NCBI GenBank assembly: GCA_958430865.1
Contig: CAUDNR010001502.1
Coordinates: 23,792-87,791, forward strand
Length of the DNA stretch: 64,000 nt
Direction of reading: 5' to 3'
From: Entrophospora sp. SA101
Taxonomy: Eukaryota > Glomeromycota > Glomeromycetes > Entrophosporales > Entrophosporaceae
The notes under the pieces were generated by a model. The model searched no databases and was not told where the DNA came from. It was given only the letters and a program-made list of their open reading frames with translations. Below are positions 1 to 11,500 of the stretch, one piece after another. How positions within the stretch are numbered: the stretch's first letter is position 1; each line of letters begins with the position of its first letter. The translations under genes were made by a program, and so were the position numbers.

Positions 1-960
1 ATTGTACACCTTTTTTTTAAATAAAAGTATGAAATACAGAATATAATCATATTTTTCAAACAACATGAATATATTAATGTCATCACATGAAGATTTTATG
101 TTTTTATGTCACAAGTTCTATGTTGTTTCATGAAGATGCTTATTTTTTACAAAGCATACTTAAAATTAGGATGTTAATTTGCTTTGTTGGAGCATAACTA
201 AACTGAGTTTAAACACAAATTCAATTTAATATTTTTAATATCTGCTTCAAACATGCTTTCAATTATACTTTAAAGATGACATCATAAATAATTTGATAAT
301 TTTCATCTTTAATAAATTATAACATGACTGAAGAACAAATTCTAGAATATAATATCAATATGTTTTTTTCTACTGAAACCTTACAAATGATAATATTATG
401 CTAAATGAAAATATGTTGCAAGATATGCTTGAACCATTCCATTTGATGATTCAAATCATCATTGCATATGATATCTCAAATTAAATCACTCACCAAAATG
501 ATGAAAAATTGATCCTACTTAAAATACATACTTAAACAAAAATATGATCCACTAATTATTTGCAAAAAATGTACGAATGTACTTATTTTATCAGTGTTTT
601 TAATACAACTTATTTTCTACCATTTATACAAAAATAAAATTAAGCAATTTTAATTTGAAGTTAAAAATACTTAATTTCCACTATACAAAATTAAGATAAT
701 AATAAATCCTTAATGTTCAACTTACATGGCTCCAAGTTCACAAAATCCCTTATTATTTTTTTTATTGTTTATTTTACAGACACCTCTGTCTCACACATTT
801 AATATATATATATATTAAAACACTGATTATCCCATTGAATCAACTTCTTCGTTGATATAAATGATTTCTTCCTCAAATCCTTCATTACACTTGGAAAAAA
901 CAGAATTCAAAACCACATGAAGATTGCCTATTTCATTATTGTCATAATCTTCACATAATT
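1..960. other. AT-rich stretch without a recognised gene
   Basis: No supportable gene on either strand. It contains short AT-rich runs, including an alternating TA tract near 805-820. It lies downstream of the minus-strand gene ending at 961 and probably includes its 3' untranslated region. Repeated at 32135-33094. Confidence 0.5.
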
Positions 961-1587
961 TTAATTTGTAGAAGTTTCAGCCTTGGGAAGATTTTGCCAA
1001 TCCTTTTCACCTTTATGAAACCAATTAATCTAATATAATGATATAAAATTAGCCAAAAAACAAAAAAATATATTAAATGTACGAAAATTAATATGTATAT
1101 TACCATTATTTTTTGTTTAGTTGGGATGTGGATAGACCCAGTTATCATCTTTAAAACATTCTGGCATTCTATAGGTTTTGTTAACGATTTTATGTAAATT
1201 AAAAATTTAAGATATATGGAATCTCTTCTAGAAATTGGAACACCTTTTGAATCATACAAAGTAGCTTCAATCTTTAATAAATCAAATTGATATAAAAGCT
1301 CTTTGCAATTTGTCACCACTTGATACAAAACAGAGCTCATGCTATCCCAACCTCCTAAACTATTTATTGTCTGTAATTTTCAATGAAACCTAACTTAATT
1401 AATAAACACATAATCTGCACTATTTAAGGGAAACAAATAAAGAAAATATAAAATCAACCTTAATTATGTCCAGTTTGTTAAAACCTTCTTTAAATTGCAG
1501 CAATTCCTGTTTATGTGTATTAATTACTTCATATTGAGAAATATAATTAGCCAAATCATTTTTTTTAAATGTATTTAAAAAGGACAT
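961..1587 (-). CDS. Uncharacterised spliced protein, 3' part
   Basis: I do not recognise this protein. Three minus-strand exons join in frame: 1587-1459 (43 codons, starting MSFLNTFKKND), 1370-1104 (89 codons, beginning TINSLGGWDSMSS) and 1029-961 (22 codons and stop, INWFHKGEKDWQN). All junctions are phase 0 with GT donors and AG acceptors (GTTGAT, GTAATA; attacag, atattag). An AG acceptor lies directly before the ATG at 1587, so the ATG may be internal. An open stretch at about 1860-1665 (KDIVSEMFPVVDKLVES) looks like a further upstream exon, which could splice at a GTTTCA donor near 1690. Upstream of that I could not find an intact continuation, so the gene may be truncated or decayed. The product is lysine-rich with no membrane segment; a hydrophobic run seen when reading through 1103-1030 is intron. 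No function is proposed. Confidence 0.5.
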
Positions 1588-3731
1588 CTAAAAAGAATAT
1601 CCAATATGCAGTTAAAAATTGAATTTTCATATTTTTTATTACATTTGAAAAAATTTTTATCACTCTTTAAATCTTGAAACATGACAGCCCTTAAAATAAA
1701 AAATGCCATCTACTTTAATATCATTAGAAATTGACCATTCTTTTAAATCATCAATGTTTTTGAAGTCACCTGAAGGAGAATTAATTATTGATTCAACCAA
1801 TTTGTCAACAACTGGAAACATTTCAGATACTATATCCTTGAATTCAATCTCTTTTCCAAAACAATATTTTAAGTGAAATGGATGTTATTAATTGAACCTA
1901 AAACTATTATTAATACTGATCAGCATAATACCTGATCCAAAAAGGCTGCCGGTCAAATTTATGATCTAATTAATTTTTTTTATCAATTTGAAATACCCCA
2001 TTTTACATAAAGATACTTGAAATTTCTCACTATTTATTTTTACTACTCCAACTTTTACATACTAATACAGTTCTTTAGCTCTACCCTCTTTTTCCATGCT
2101 AGTTTCTCAATAAAAAAGCCAACTATACCATTTTATTAATAATACCAGTTCAAATATAATTGTCCAAGGTCCAATCTAACATATTTCGAAATTCATAATG
2201 CTTTTTGAATATCTGAACCTTATCATTATATATTAGCTGTACAAATTAAATTCTCTGTATCATTATAGCACAAGTCTTGTAAATAAAATTGCAGCGAGTT
2301 TTTTGCTCTAGAATGTTTGATTCCATTTTAAGATTGGAAAAAATTACATGTTGATCAATATTATGTGACTTGATATTTTGATTTATTTAATTAGACCATT
2401 AATTTATTAAATGTTTATAATAACCAATTCACCATAACTGAATCAGGAACACGTCTATGAGATTTATACAATCATGGCAGATCCTTTTTAATCCTTGTTT
2501 CTGCAACTTTCTTCTAAACTACTCTCATATCTTTAGGAGTGCCATCCCCAAATACAATTGACTAAGTGATGCCATCTCTCATTGCCGTTGTTCTCATCGC
2601 CACTTATCTTCTCATGCCCACCATAATAAATCTATTTTTATATGTAAATCCCATATGTGCAACCATCTAATTGCAGAACTGTCACTTATAGACATATATC
2701 ATTTTCTATACCAAAGATCTGGCAAGATTTTATCTTTTATAAATTCCTGGAAATTGAACTCGCAAATATTTTGAAATTTTCAACTTTATATCTTCACCAT
2801 AGATTGTTAGTTGACCTTACCTTTTGATGTTTAACTCATTTGGATGTTATCAATTTGCCACTTTTTAAATATTGCTTCCCACATGTTCTTATTAATCTTG
2901 TACACCAATGACCTTTATTTTAATAATATTGCTAGCATCCATTTATTTGTAACCTGAATTAAATATTGTGGATCTAATTCTTTTCCATTTTTTATTTTTT
3001 ACTTATAATATTGATAAAGAAGATTCATCATTACTCAATCCTAGTACAGAATGCCTCTTGTTTTGTAAAGCTGATTTAGCATCGCCAGAATAAAACTAAA
3101 TGTCTTTTCTTGGACAATGAGAATGCATCTGGTCTTGTAGAAACTTCTTTAAGAATCTCAAATGAATCTAGATTTGTTTCTTCTTCTATGACTTCAAAAG
3201 TTGCTTTTCCAAGCCTATATTACTCCATTCATCTTCACTACATGATTATTAGCTAAATCACTTTTTTCTTCTTCGTCATCTTTGTTTTCTTTGTTTATAA
3301 TCATCAACATTTACAACAGTATCATTGAACAATAATTCATCATCAATATTTAAAACAGCATCATTGACATCATCATCGATTTCATCAATTTTTGTTTAAA
3401 GAATATCAAAAATAATATTTTGATTATGATTTTTACATTTGGATGGAAATGAGAAATTTGAATTTAATTTGGTCATGTGATTTTTACAAACTTCAGATAT
3501 ATTAAAATTAGAATTTTTTTTCACACTCTTTATTTGTTAATAATAATAAAATCTGCACGTGTAATATATATGTGTGTGTGCGTGTGTGTTGCACATATAT
3601 AATTCTTTCCTAACAACACCATTCATATTTAGATTTTTCAATTTTTGGTTCAAGTTTACATGACATAAATATTATCTGTTTGCTGTTTGTTATAAAATCA
3701 TTTAAACCACTATTCAAATATTTTATTTACA
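1588..3731. other. Degenerate region with broken minus-strand frames
   Basis: No intact gene. Short protein-like stretches on the minus strand (about 1860-1665, 2640-2420, 3400-3000) are interrupted by stops and frame changes, as expected for a decayed gene or transposon remnant. I could not assign them to a family. A (TG)n-rich tract with flanking TATATA lies near 3567-3600. Repeated at 33722-35865. Confidence 0.4.
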
Positions 3732-4277
3732 CTAATTTTTATCTCCTGCCAAGAGTTTATTTATAGCTGTTTCATATTCTTTTATTGATTCTTCTGAAAT
3801 TTTTATACCTTTTTCTTGTATTAATGCTTGTAATTGGTAATAATTGAGTTGCCTTCGTAATTGTTCGTTCTTATCTTTTAAAACTTGTGAATCAAATAAC
3901 GTTGAAGAAAATGTTGTTGTTTCCATAGTATTTCTTAAACTGTTTAACCGCTCCAACAGTTCTCCATTTGTCTTCTTGAGGCTATTTATTTCCTTAACAT
4001 TTTTCACGTGTTGCATTTCTGATCTCTCATTCAACTCCTTATATTGACTTTCATTGATCACTATTTGTTCAAGTTGTCTTCTAGTCACTAGTTCCAGGTT
4101 TTCAACATTATTCTCAAGCGGTTTTATCTCTGATTTGTGTGCTTTTATACTTTTTTCCAACAATACTAGAGCCCTTTGAGCTTCTTCTTTTTCTTCTTTC
4201 AATTTAACATGCAAAGAATATAAATATTTTAATTCGTGATCCATGATAGAAGAAGTGAATACACAAAATGTATGCAT
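3732..4277 (-). CDS. Coiled-coil protein, unknown function
   Basis: The 181-residue open frame is almost entirely helical and charged, with long heptad-like stretches (for example KLKEEKEEAQRALVLLEK and KKTNGELLERLNSL), so a coiled-coil protein is the safe description. There is no globular domain, signal peptide or membrane segment. Two starts are possible: ATG at 4277 or the internal ATG at 4244 (MDHELKYLY), which better matches where the helical region begins. Upstream, 4511-4359 is open in a compatible phase. It has an AG acceptor before 4511 and a GTAAGT donor after 4359, and would splice to an AG just before 4278, adding about 51 residues including FVYFDNEYDDDLDKHVVEWK. If that exon is real, the ATG at 4277 is internal. 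Kinetochore or centrosome-like coiled coils resemble this in composition, but nothing identifies it further. Confidence 0.6.
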   Translation of the reverse strand: MHTFCVFTSSIMDHELKYLYSLHVKLKEEKEEAQRALVLLEKSIKAHKSEIKPLENNVENLELVTRRQLEQIVINESQYKELNERSEMQHVKNVKEINSLKKTNGELLERLNSLRNTMETTTFSSTLFDSQVLKDKNEQLRRQLNYYQLQALIQEKGIKISEESIKEYETAINKLLAGDKN

Positions 4278-4358
4278 CCTTTTATTTGGTCAATAAGGTG
4301 ATACAAATTTCAAAAAAAAATCTTCAACCATGCCACATAAAGAATGATCATCACTTAC

Positions 4359-4511
4359 GTTTTCCATTCAACAACGTGTTTGTCTAAATCATCATCATAT
4401 TCATTATCAAAGTATACAAATCCAGAACATAATGGAAGTTTTGATCTTATTAGTTGTAAAATTAGAACCGAAATTTTATGGTATGCGTAAATGTAGATCA
4501 CAGAAATCAAT
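4359..4511 (-). CDS. Possible upstream exon of the coiled-coil gene
   Basis: This 153-nt open block sits between a ccttTAG acceptor and a GTAAGT donor. Joined to the next exon at 4278 it reads through without a stop, ending EYDDDLDKHVVEWKT. The acidic, non-repetitive C-terminal half looks protein-like. No initiating exon was found further upstream, so it could instead be transcribed leader. Repeated at 36493-36645. Confidence 0.35.
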
Positions 4512-4567
4512 CTAAAGGAAAAAAAATTTATATATTTATTTATTGACCATTACTGTTTCATTCTCAT

Positions 4568-4613
4568 GCTACTGCTACTGCTACTGCTACTGCTACTGCT
4601 ACTGCTACTGCTG
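4568..4613. repeat. (GCTACT)n hexanucleotide microsatellite
   Basis: About seven perfect copies of GCTACT run across this interval. On the minus strand one frame gives a serine run (AGC AGT) and another gives alternating Ala-Val. No complete gene model includes it. Repeated with identical length at 36702-36747. Confidence 0.9.
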
Positions 4614-5330
4614 TTTTTACTATTAATGCTATCATCTCTGCTTTTGATGTATTTATGTTTAAAAGTTAAACCAATTTCATAGAAAATGATATTATCCATT
4701 ATATTATATGTATACTAACTATATAAATAAATAAACCATTGTAGTGAAATTGGGCTATGGTAATGCCATGGGTCATTAGGCCTGGTTCGCCATCTCCATT
4801 CAAGGTGGCGGTTTTTGTTTTTCAGTCAATGATGATATGTTATCATTGATTACGAGAAGAAAATTTAGTACATTAAGGAAAAGTGAAGATTTCAATGATT
4901 ATGGTGTTGATTAAATAGCAAGTTAATGAAATGATCAAATAATTCTAGAAAAAAACTACAGATTGATAAAATATATATTATTAATATAAAGAGTAATAAT
5001 TACAATGGTTCAAAGTAGTTTGCAGGGGTGATTGCTCATCAATGATTCCAAATAATGATTAACTCTTAAAGAAATAAAATTAGTCTTTGACGTTTTCACC
5101 CTGAAATATCTCTTTGTGACGTTATGTTCACTTTGTCTGGTTTTGTTTTGTGTTCTTTTATATTAGCACAACGAAGAAGAAATCGGATAGATTTTCTTCG
5201 ATAGCCTTGATGGTAATAAAAAAAGGCCTACATAGAATGCTTACCTTCGCAAATGATTTTATGATTTTTTGGAGATAAAAAAATTAATAGGTGAACCTTT
5301 GATTTATCAGGAATGTATCTTTTTAATTAA
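4614..5330. other. Intergenic region
   Basis: No gene recognised between the coiled-coil gene and the ClpP stop codon. It is AT-rich with scattered short frames only. Repeated at 36748-37464. Confidence 0.5.
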
Positions 5331-6704
5331 TCAATCTTTAATTTTTTTATCGTCTTTGACTTCTCTTTTCTCTAAAATTTTATCAATCAAACCAAATCCC
5401 AATGCTTCTTCTGCAGTCATAAAATAGTCTCTTTCAACTGCCTTTTCTGAAAACAACAAAAATATATTATTATATAGTTTCAGCTTTACTTCTAAAATCA
5501 TCATCATCATCATCATGTATATTCATACCAATTTCTTCCAATGAATGTTTTTTTGTATGTTTTTTATAAATATTATTTAATTTTTCACGTACTCTTAAGA
5601 TTTCTTTTGCATGAATAGCAATATCAGTTGCTTGACCAGATGTGCCACCAATGGGTTGATGCATCATTATAGATGAATTTGGCAATGAGTATCGTTTACC
5701 CGGCTCGCCTTTTACCATCATCATCATCATTATTATTGTGTTCGAATTCGTTGATATTATCATTAGATTCTTATTAATTAAAAACATTACCTGCTGCTAG
5801 AAGTAATGATCCCATTGAACATGCTTGACCATTACAAAGAGTGGATACTGGTGATTTAATATACTATTAATTATTATTAATAATTATTATGATTGTTAGT
5901 TTTTAGATTAAAATAGTTTTATAATTTTTTTTAGAAATCTCTATTTTCATACCTGCATCTTTTTTTCAAACAAGTAAATTTAAATATATAATATATATAA
6001 TAATAAATTTTTTTAATTATTATTATATTAATTGATATTAATAATAATAACTTATCAGCTTCTTACAGTATCATAAATTGCCATTCCAGCTGTTACACTT
6101 CCACCGGGACTATTAATGTATAAACTTATAGGTTTATCAGGATTTTCTGCTTCGAGGAATAACAATTGAGCAACTATCACTGCTGCCACACTATCTTCTA
6201 CCTAATCATATAATGACCAATCAATTGGAAGTTTTTTTATTTGGAATTTTTGTCTTTAATACTATCTAATGGATGGTAAAACAATGCTTTCTTTTACTTA
6301 CATGACCATTCAAGCAAACAATCCTTTCTTTTAAAAGTCTAGAAAAAATATCATAAGAACGCTCTCCTCTTGTCTAATAGTAGCATTAATAATCATTAAT
6401 AATCATTCGAGAATTATTTCCACAATTGATAAAGAAAAATCAATACCGTTTGTTCAACAACAAATGGAATTAAGGCTTGACCTCTTATTGGGATTTCGTT
6501 ATTTAATGTATAATATTGTCCAAAATCACGTCGCTAAACATGTAAAACTTTGAGTAACTAACTGAAAATAATACTTGGATAAAGATTTATTTATCAAATT
6601 TATGTTACTTTGTTTATAGAATGCTTAGTCAAATTATTTAAAACTTGACAATTTCTAAAAAATCGTGTGGTAAGTAATGGTGAAGTCCTACAATAATAAT
6701 ACAT
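5331..6704 (-). CDS. clpP: Mitochondrial ATP-dependent Clp protease, proteolytic subunit
   Basis: ClpP forms the tetradecameric serine-protease barrel that degrades proteins fed to it by an AAA+ unfoldase (ClpX in mitochondria). Eight minus-strand exons close in frame to 254 aa: 6704-6609, 6533-6447, 6373-6302, 6201-6067, 5958-5953, 5863-5791, 5708-5529 and 5446-5331. The N-terminus ([20 protein letters not shown]) is basic and fits a mitochondrial presequence. The catalytic triad is Ser148 (GQACSMGS), His173 (MMHQPIGG) and Asp223 (AVERDYFM). Ser-His spacing is 25, as in the E. coli enzyme. [16 protein letters not shown] is the conserved oxyanion/head region. The six-base exon ATGCAG supplies Met-Gln in YDT-MQ-YI, which the family requires. 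The short basic tail lacks the long C-terminal extension of animal ClpP. Identification is secure; presequence length is inferred. Confidence 0.95.
5953..5958 (-). other. clpP: 6-nt microexon of clpP (Met-Gln)
   Basis: On the minus strand the bases read ag-ATGCAG-gtatga, an exact six-base exon with AG and GT borders. It lies between a 108-nt upstream intron (5959-6066) and an 89-nt downstream intron (5864-5952). Both junctions are phase 0. Including it turns DT-YI into DTMQYI, matching the ClpP family (E. coli has DTMQFI). Without it the protein would lack two conserved residues. The same exon occurs at 38087-38092. Confidence 0.85.
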
Positions 6705-8577
6705 TATTGATTTTTCTGAAGAAATTTTTTGATCAGCATTATATCGATCATCGAAATTATATGGGGCATATTGCAATATGACGAATTGATCAAATATGAA
6801 AAATATAAATTTGATAAATTATGAACTTCAGTTTGAGGTAAGAGGCGAAAAGTGTAGTAATGATTTCAGCGAGAGGATTAAAGCAATAATTATATATATG
6901 TATGTACTTGTAATAAAATTATAAAATTCATATCTAACTGTAATAAGAAAAATCAATCTTGTTAAAAATGTAAATGGGTGCGTTTATATTGTGAGAACGT
7001 GTCGAAGATAAGTATAGATATAAGATTATATACTACCAAATAAGTTTAATACTATTTTTAATAACAATTTACGTTTACCCAAAGTTTCAGGTTTAAACAA
7101 TGGAAGGATTTGGTTCAACTCCAAAATCTATAACTTTATTTATGATTTTTTGAAAAGCTGTTTCTCTCACTAATATTTATTATTACTACTAACGTAGAGA
7201 TATTTCTTTCCGGGCCATCTGGTGATGCTGGTTTTTTTTTGATTTTTGTGTATGATTTGTTATCGAGTTTTCTCTTATTACTATTTTTGATTTTCGTTTT
7301 GTGCAGTGGGGCCAGGGAATGGCCACTCTATTTCAGAGCAGATAACTTGCATAAGCTTCCTCCCCACAAACAACTCCCCCGCGACTAAGAATATTGCTGA
7401 CGAATTGGTTGCTTCCATTTGATGTTGTATACGTATACGTTACCAGTAAATGAATTATATACTCTTTTTTCTAATATGAAGTAACTTTGTTGGTCTTCTT
7501 TTTGTTTCACCGATTCTTTACACGGAGAAGAGAAGAAACCAAACAGATGTGAAACTGATAGATCATGTATGTTAGGTTCTTCGTTCAAAGTTTTCAGATC
7601 CAAATTCGTTGCTTGAATGAATATGGCCTATTACTATGCAAAGCAAAAAAACACATTAATTGAAATAAACAATTATTGTTAAGAAAAGTTCCTTCAGGAA
7701 TCTTCAAATCCTTAACATGATTAGGTTTTCTTTTATCTCCTGGATCATTACTTCTTGGTTATTTCTAAATGCCTTGAAGTTGTTTTAACAAGTTCATCAT
7801 TGTACTATTTTACTATAAGCAATGCCTGTATAGCCCTTATTTCCACTTACACTCTTGATAAATACAACTGAGGATATAATTGATGACATTCTTGTAAAAA
7901 AAAGGCATTTTTTGAACGCAAACCATGAAGAGATCGTCAATTAATTGATGATTCGCAAATCATATATTATTGATATATATATATATATATATATTTCCTT
8001 GCTTTTTAGATGTAGGAATTATTGTTTCCGCAGCAAGCTCAATTTTAAAGTTAAATTTAACCTAACCTAAAAATAATAACAAATTGTAAATCTTTGAAAT
8101 ATTATTTATTATATTTGGCAAATGTTTAAAAATGGATTTTTTTTTATTTGTACAACCCAAAAAAGAACATTTTGAAACATTGATCACATGTAGCTCTAGA
8201 AAAATTGTCTAAACTCTTACTTAATTTAGAAATTTTAAAAATTGATGATACAAAAATAAATTCTTTAGTATCAGAATTGTGGGTAGTACGATTGTGGCGT
8301 TCTCATCACATAAATTATTTGTTCATTTTACGATTCCCATTTTGGAGGAATCAAAGGAATATTATTAATAAATTTAACGCATATAAGAAATATTTTTAGA
8401 ATATAAAAAAAATTTTATAGATTAATTTACAAGTTCATTAATTATCATAATAATAAAGAGAAAATTTTCAGTTTTAATCTTTTTTCATTAATATTTATTT
8501 ATTTATATTTTATTTGAGAAAATCAAGTTTTTCAATATTGATTATAACATAACATAATTTTATTTATTTAAAGAGGT
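6705..8577. other. Divergent intergenic region between clpP and the DIP2-like gene
   Basis: About 1.9 kb without a gene I can support. A 72-codon open minus-strand stretch at 7385-7603 (LFGFFSSPCKESVKQKEDQQ) and a shorter one near 7750-7690 (KRKPNHVKDLKIPEGTF) look protein-like but do not join into a model. A plus-strand stretch at 8190-8399 (LEILKIDDTKINSLVSE) faintly resembles a TFIIS N-terminal/LW-type helical fragment. An (AT)n tract lies at about 7969-7993. The promoters of the two divergent genes must lie here. Repeated at 38839-40711. Confidence 0.45.
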
Positions 8578-11500
8578 ATGAATATAGATCTGAATTCACT
8601 TCCTCCAGAGTTTCAATCTAAATTGCTGGTTTTACAAAATGAGTTAGCTGAGGGTTACATCACGCAAAAAGGGTTTGAAAAATCAAGAAATGATATATTA
8701 CAGGAGTATAGGCAACAATTATCTAGTTCTTTTCATGATGATCAATCATATTATGAAGAATTTGCTTCGACTTTGCCAATTCAAAATTTGCAAATATCTG
8801 GTCTAGATTCAAACGAAGCCGCATCTTTTGATGATAGTGATTATGAAAATGAAATTAATCAACCACAGTTTTCTTCTTCACCAAATGAATTTTATTCTGA
8901 ACAATATTACCCTAGACAATCATCATCTCCGATACCACCGCCGCCTCCTGATATTTATTATAATAATGGTATTCAACAATACCAAGAACAACAACAATAT
9001 TTAAATTCACCAAATCAACAACAACTACTGCTGCAGCGACAACAGCAACATCAACGACAACAACAACTATTATTGCAGCGACAACAGCAACAACAGTTCC
9101 AGCAACAGCAACAAAATCCAAGTTTTCAACAACAAAATCAACACAGACAGCCAATTAATAATAACAACAATAATAATCATCAATCCTTACCTCCAACTTC
9201 AAGTACACACAGTTTATCTCAACCTCAAAGAGCTGTAAGCGCTGATTTTGATAGGGCGAGAGCGCATAATCGCAATCTAAGTTCTGATTCAGCCAATTTA
9301 CGTAGGAATGAATCTCAACAACTAAAACCCAGAGACTCTACAAGAGTAGTAACGTCTCTTCCAAAAATTTCAAAACCATCAAATAGTTCACCAATAAACC
9401 CCAATTCACAACAACAACAACAATATCAACTACAACCGCCTTTACAACAACAAAGACCACCACCATCATTACTACCACCACCACCGCCACCACAACAACC
9501 ATCACAACAATCATCGCCCCCTTCCGCTTATTATCAGATACCACCACAAAATCATGCGCAAATTAATTACGGACCATCACCATCAACACAACATCATCCG
9601 ATGTCACAACGCCCACCACCACCACATATATATCAATCAACATTATATCCCAATAATGGTAATAATGGAGTTGGTCCAAAAATCATAAATAATCATCCTT
9701 TTGGACCTCCTATCAGGCCTACTATCCATCCGTCACGTCCACAAAGACAACCTTCCATTAGACCACCATCAGAAAATACAAATATTATTAGAACGCCATC
9801 ATCTTATATTCCAAATACTGATATTATTAATAGAACTAAACCAGTCTATGAAAATCAATTTGACAGAACATTGAGTTTAACAGCAGGTAGAAATCATGTC
9901 GCGGATGATAATGGCAGCATTAAAGATTTTACTAGAATTAATGATGAATTTGGTACGTAATTTTGGTTTTTTTTTTTAGATTTTAAAATTAATTAATGTA
10001 TATATTATTAATTTATTTTTTTTTAATTTATTTATTAGGAAGATTTGCAGACGATAATACATCAATTAGATCTAATCGATCAACTTTCATTGATTTTCAA
10101 AATGGAAATTCTAATAAATTTGATACAATGATTGGGCCTGATGATAGACCTATTGGAAGAAGTAAAAAAACATTTTCTATTTTAATGATTTATGTATTAA
10201 AAAAAGGATTTTGGATAAATTATTAAATTCATTTTGTTCTCACTTTATCATCTAGATGCCGGGGACAGAATGTCATTCTATAATAATAAGATATATTCAG
10301 GAATCTTGGATGCATTACCAAATCATGATCCAGAACTAGTAAAATTAGCAGGGCTACAATTCATGCCGTTTGAACAAAGAGAATTACATTTTGAAAACAT
10401 TGATCCGCTTAATCCATTACAATCTTTGTCCGTCTTTACAGATATAGCATCTATTTTAAGATATAGAGGGCAATCGACACCTAATCAGACAGCATATATA
10501 GTTGTGGATTCAAAAGGCAGAGAGGTTGGTGATATGACATGGAAAAAGTTACATTTAAGAGCAGAAAAGTTGGCCCAGATTATCACAAGAGAAGGTGGAT
10601 TGATGAAAGGTGATCGAGTAGCATTGATTTACCGTAAAACTGAAATTTTAGAATTCTTGGTGGCAATGTTTGGATGTTTTTTCGCTGGTGTTGTGGCCGT
10701 GCCAATTAATACCGTAGATGATTTTAAAGAATTGTTATTTATACTAGAGAGCACAAATACTAAATTAGCCTTAACAACAGAACAAGTTCACAAAGTTTTT
10801 ACAAGGGATTTGCAAGCACAAAAAAAAGAATTGCCTGCATCAGTGTTATGGTGGAAAACCGACAATTTTGGCATGCTAAGTTTGAAAAAAAACGAGGAAT
10901 TAAATGAAATAAATCTGGCAGACTTGGCATATATCGAATACACAAAAAGCCCTAATAGTGAACTAAAAGGTGTAGCAATAAGTCATAGAACTATTATTTC
11001 ACAATGTTCTGTAATGAGAGGTTCAGTCGTTGACAATATAATTAGGGATCAATTAATTGACAAAAGACAAATGCAACAACAAAATCCTTTGGGTGTATCA
11101 TACGATAGTAATGCCTTAGGCATGGGAAAATATGGACCTTTATATGATATTGTCTTAAGTTATTTAGAGCCTAGACAGCAGGTTGGAATATTATTAACTG
11201 CTTTTTGGGGAGTTTATTGTGGTAATATCACAATATTTTTGGCTAGCACAGGACCTGATGTACCCGGTCTTTGGACTAATTGTTTATCAAAATATAAAGG
11301 TAAATTAATTTTTTTGTTGAATTATTTTATAAATCGTTATAATATTAATTTATTTATTTTTACGATTTTTATTTTCTATTGTTGTCATTTAAAAGTTACA
11401 ATTGCGTTGGCTGATTATCCAGGGTTAATGCCAATGGTTAAATCATTTAAAACTGATCCATCCGCAACAATTAATTATAATAAAAAACAACCACTAGATT

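Noticed and set aside
1030..1103. Hydrophobic tail of the uncharacterised gene (possible membrane anchor)
   Set aside because: It arises from reading through an intron with a GTAATA donor and atattAG acceptor; the spliced product continues INWFHKGEKDW.
8912..9547. Minus-strand valine-rich open frames opposite the DIP2 gene
   Set aside because: They are mirror images of the CAA/CCA triplet-rich poly-Gln/Pro coding sequence of the DIP2-like exon 1 and have no independent support.
11300..11395. Hydrophobic segment in the long open frame of the DIP2 gene (possible membrane helix)
   Set aside because: This Phe/Ile/Tyr-rich stretch is an intron that happens to be open: it has a GTAAAT donor and an AG acceptor, and removing it restores KYK-VTIALADYPG.
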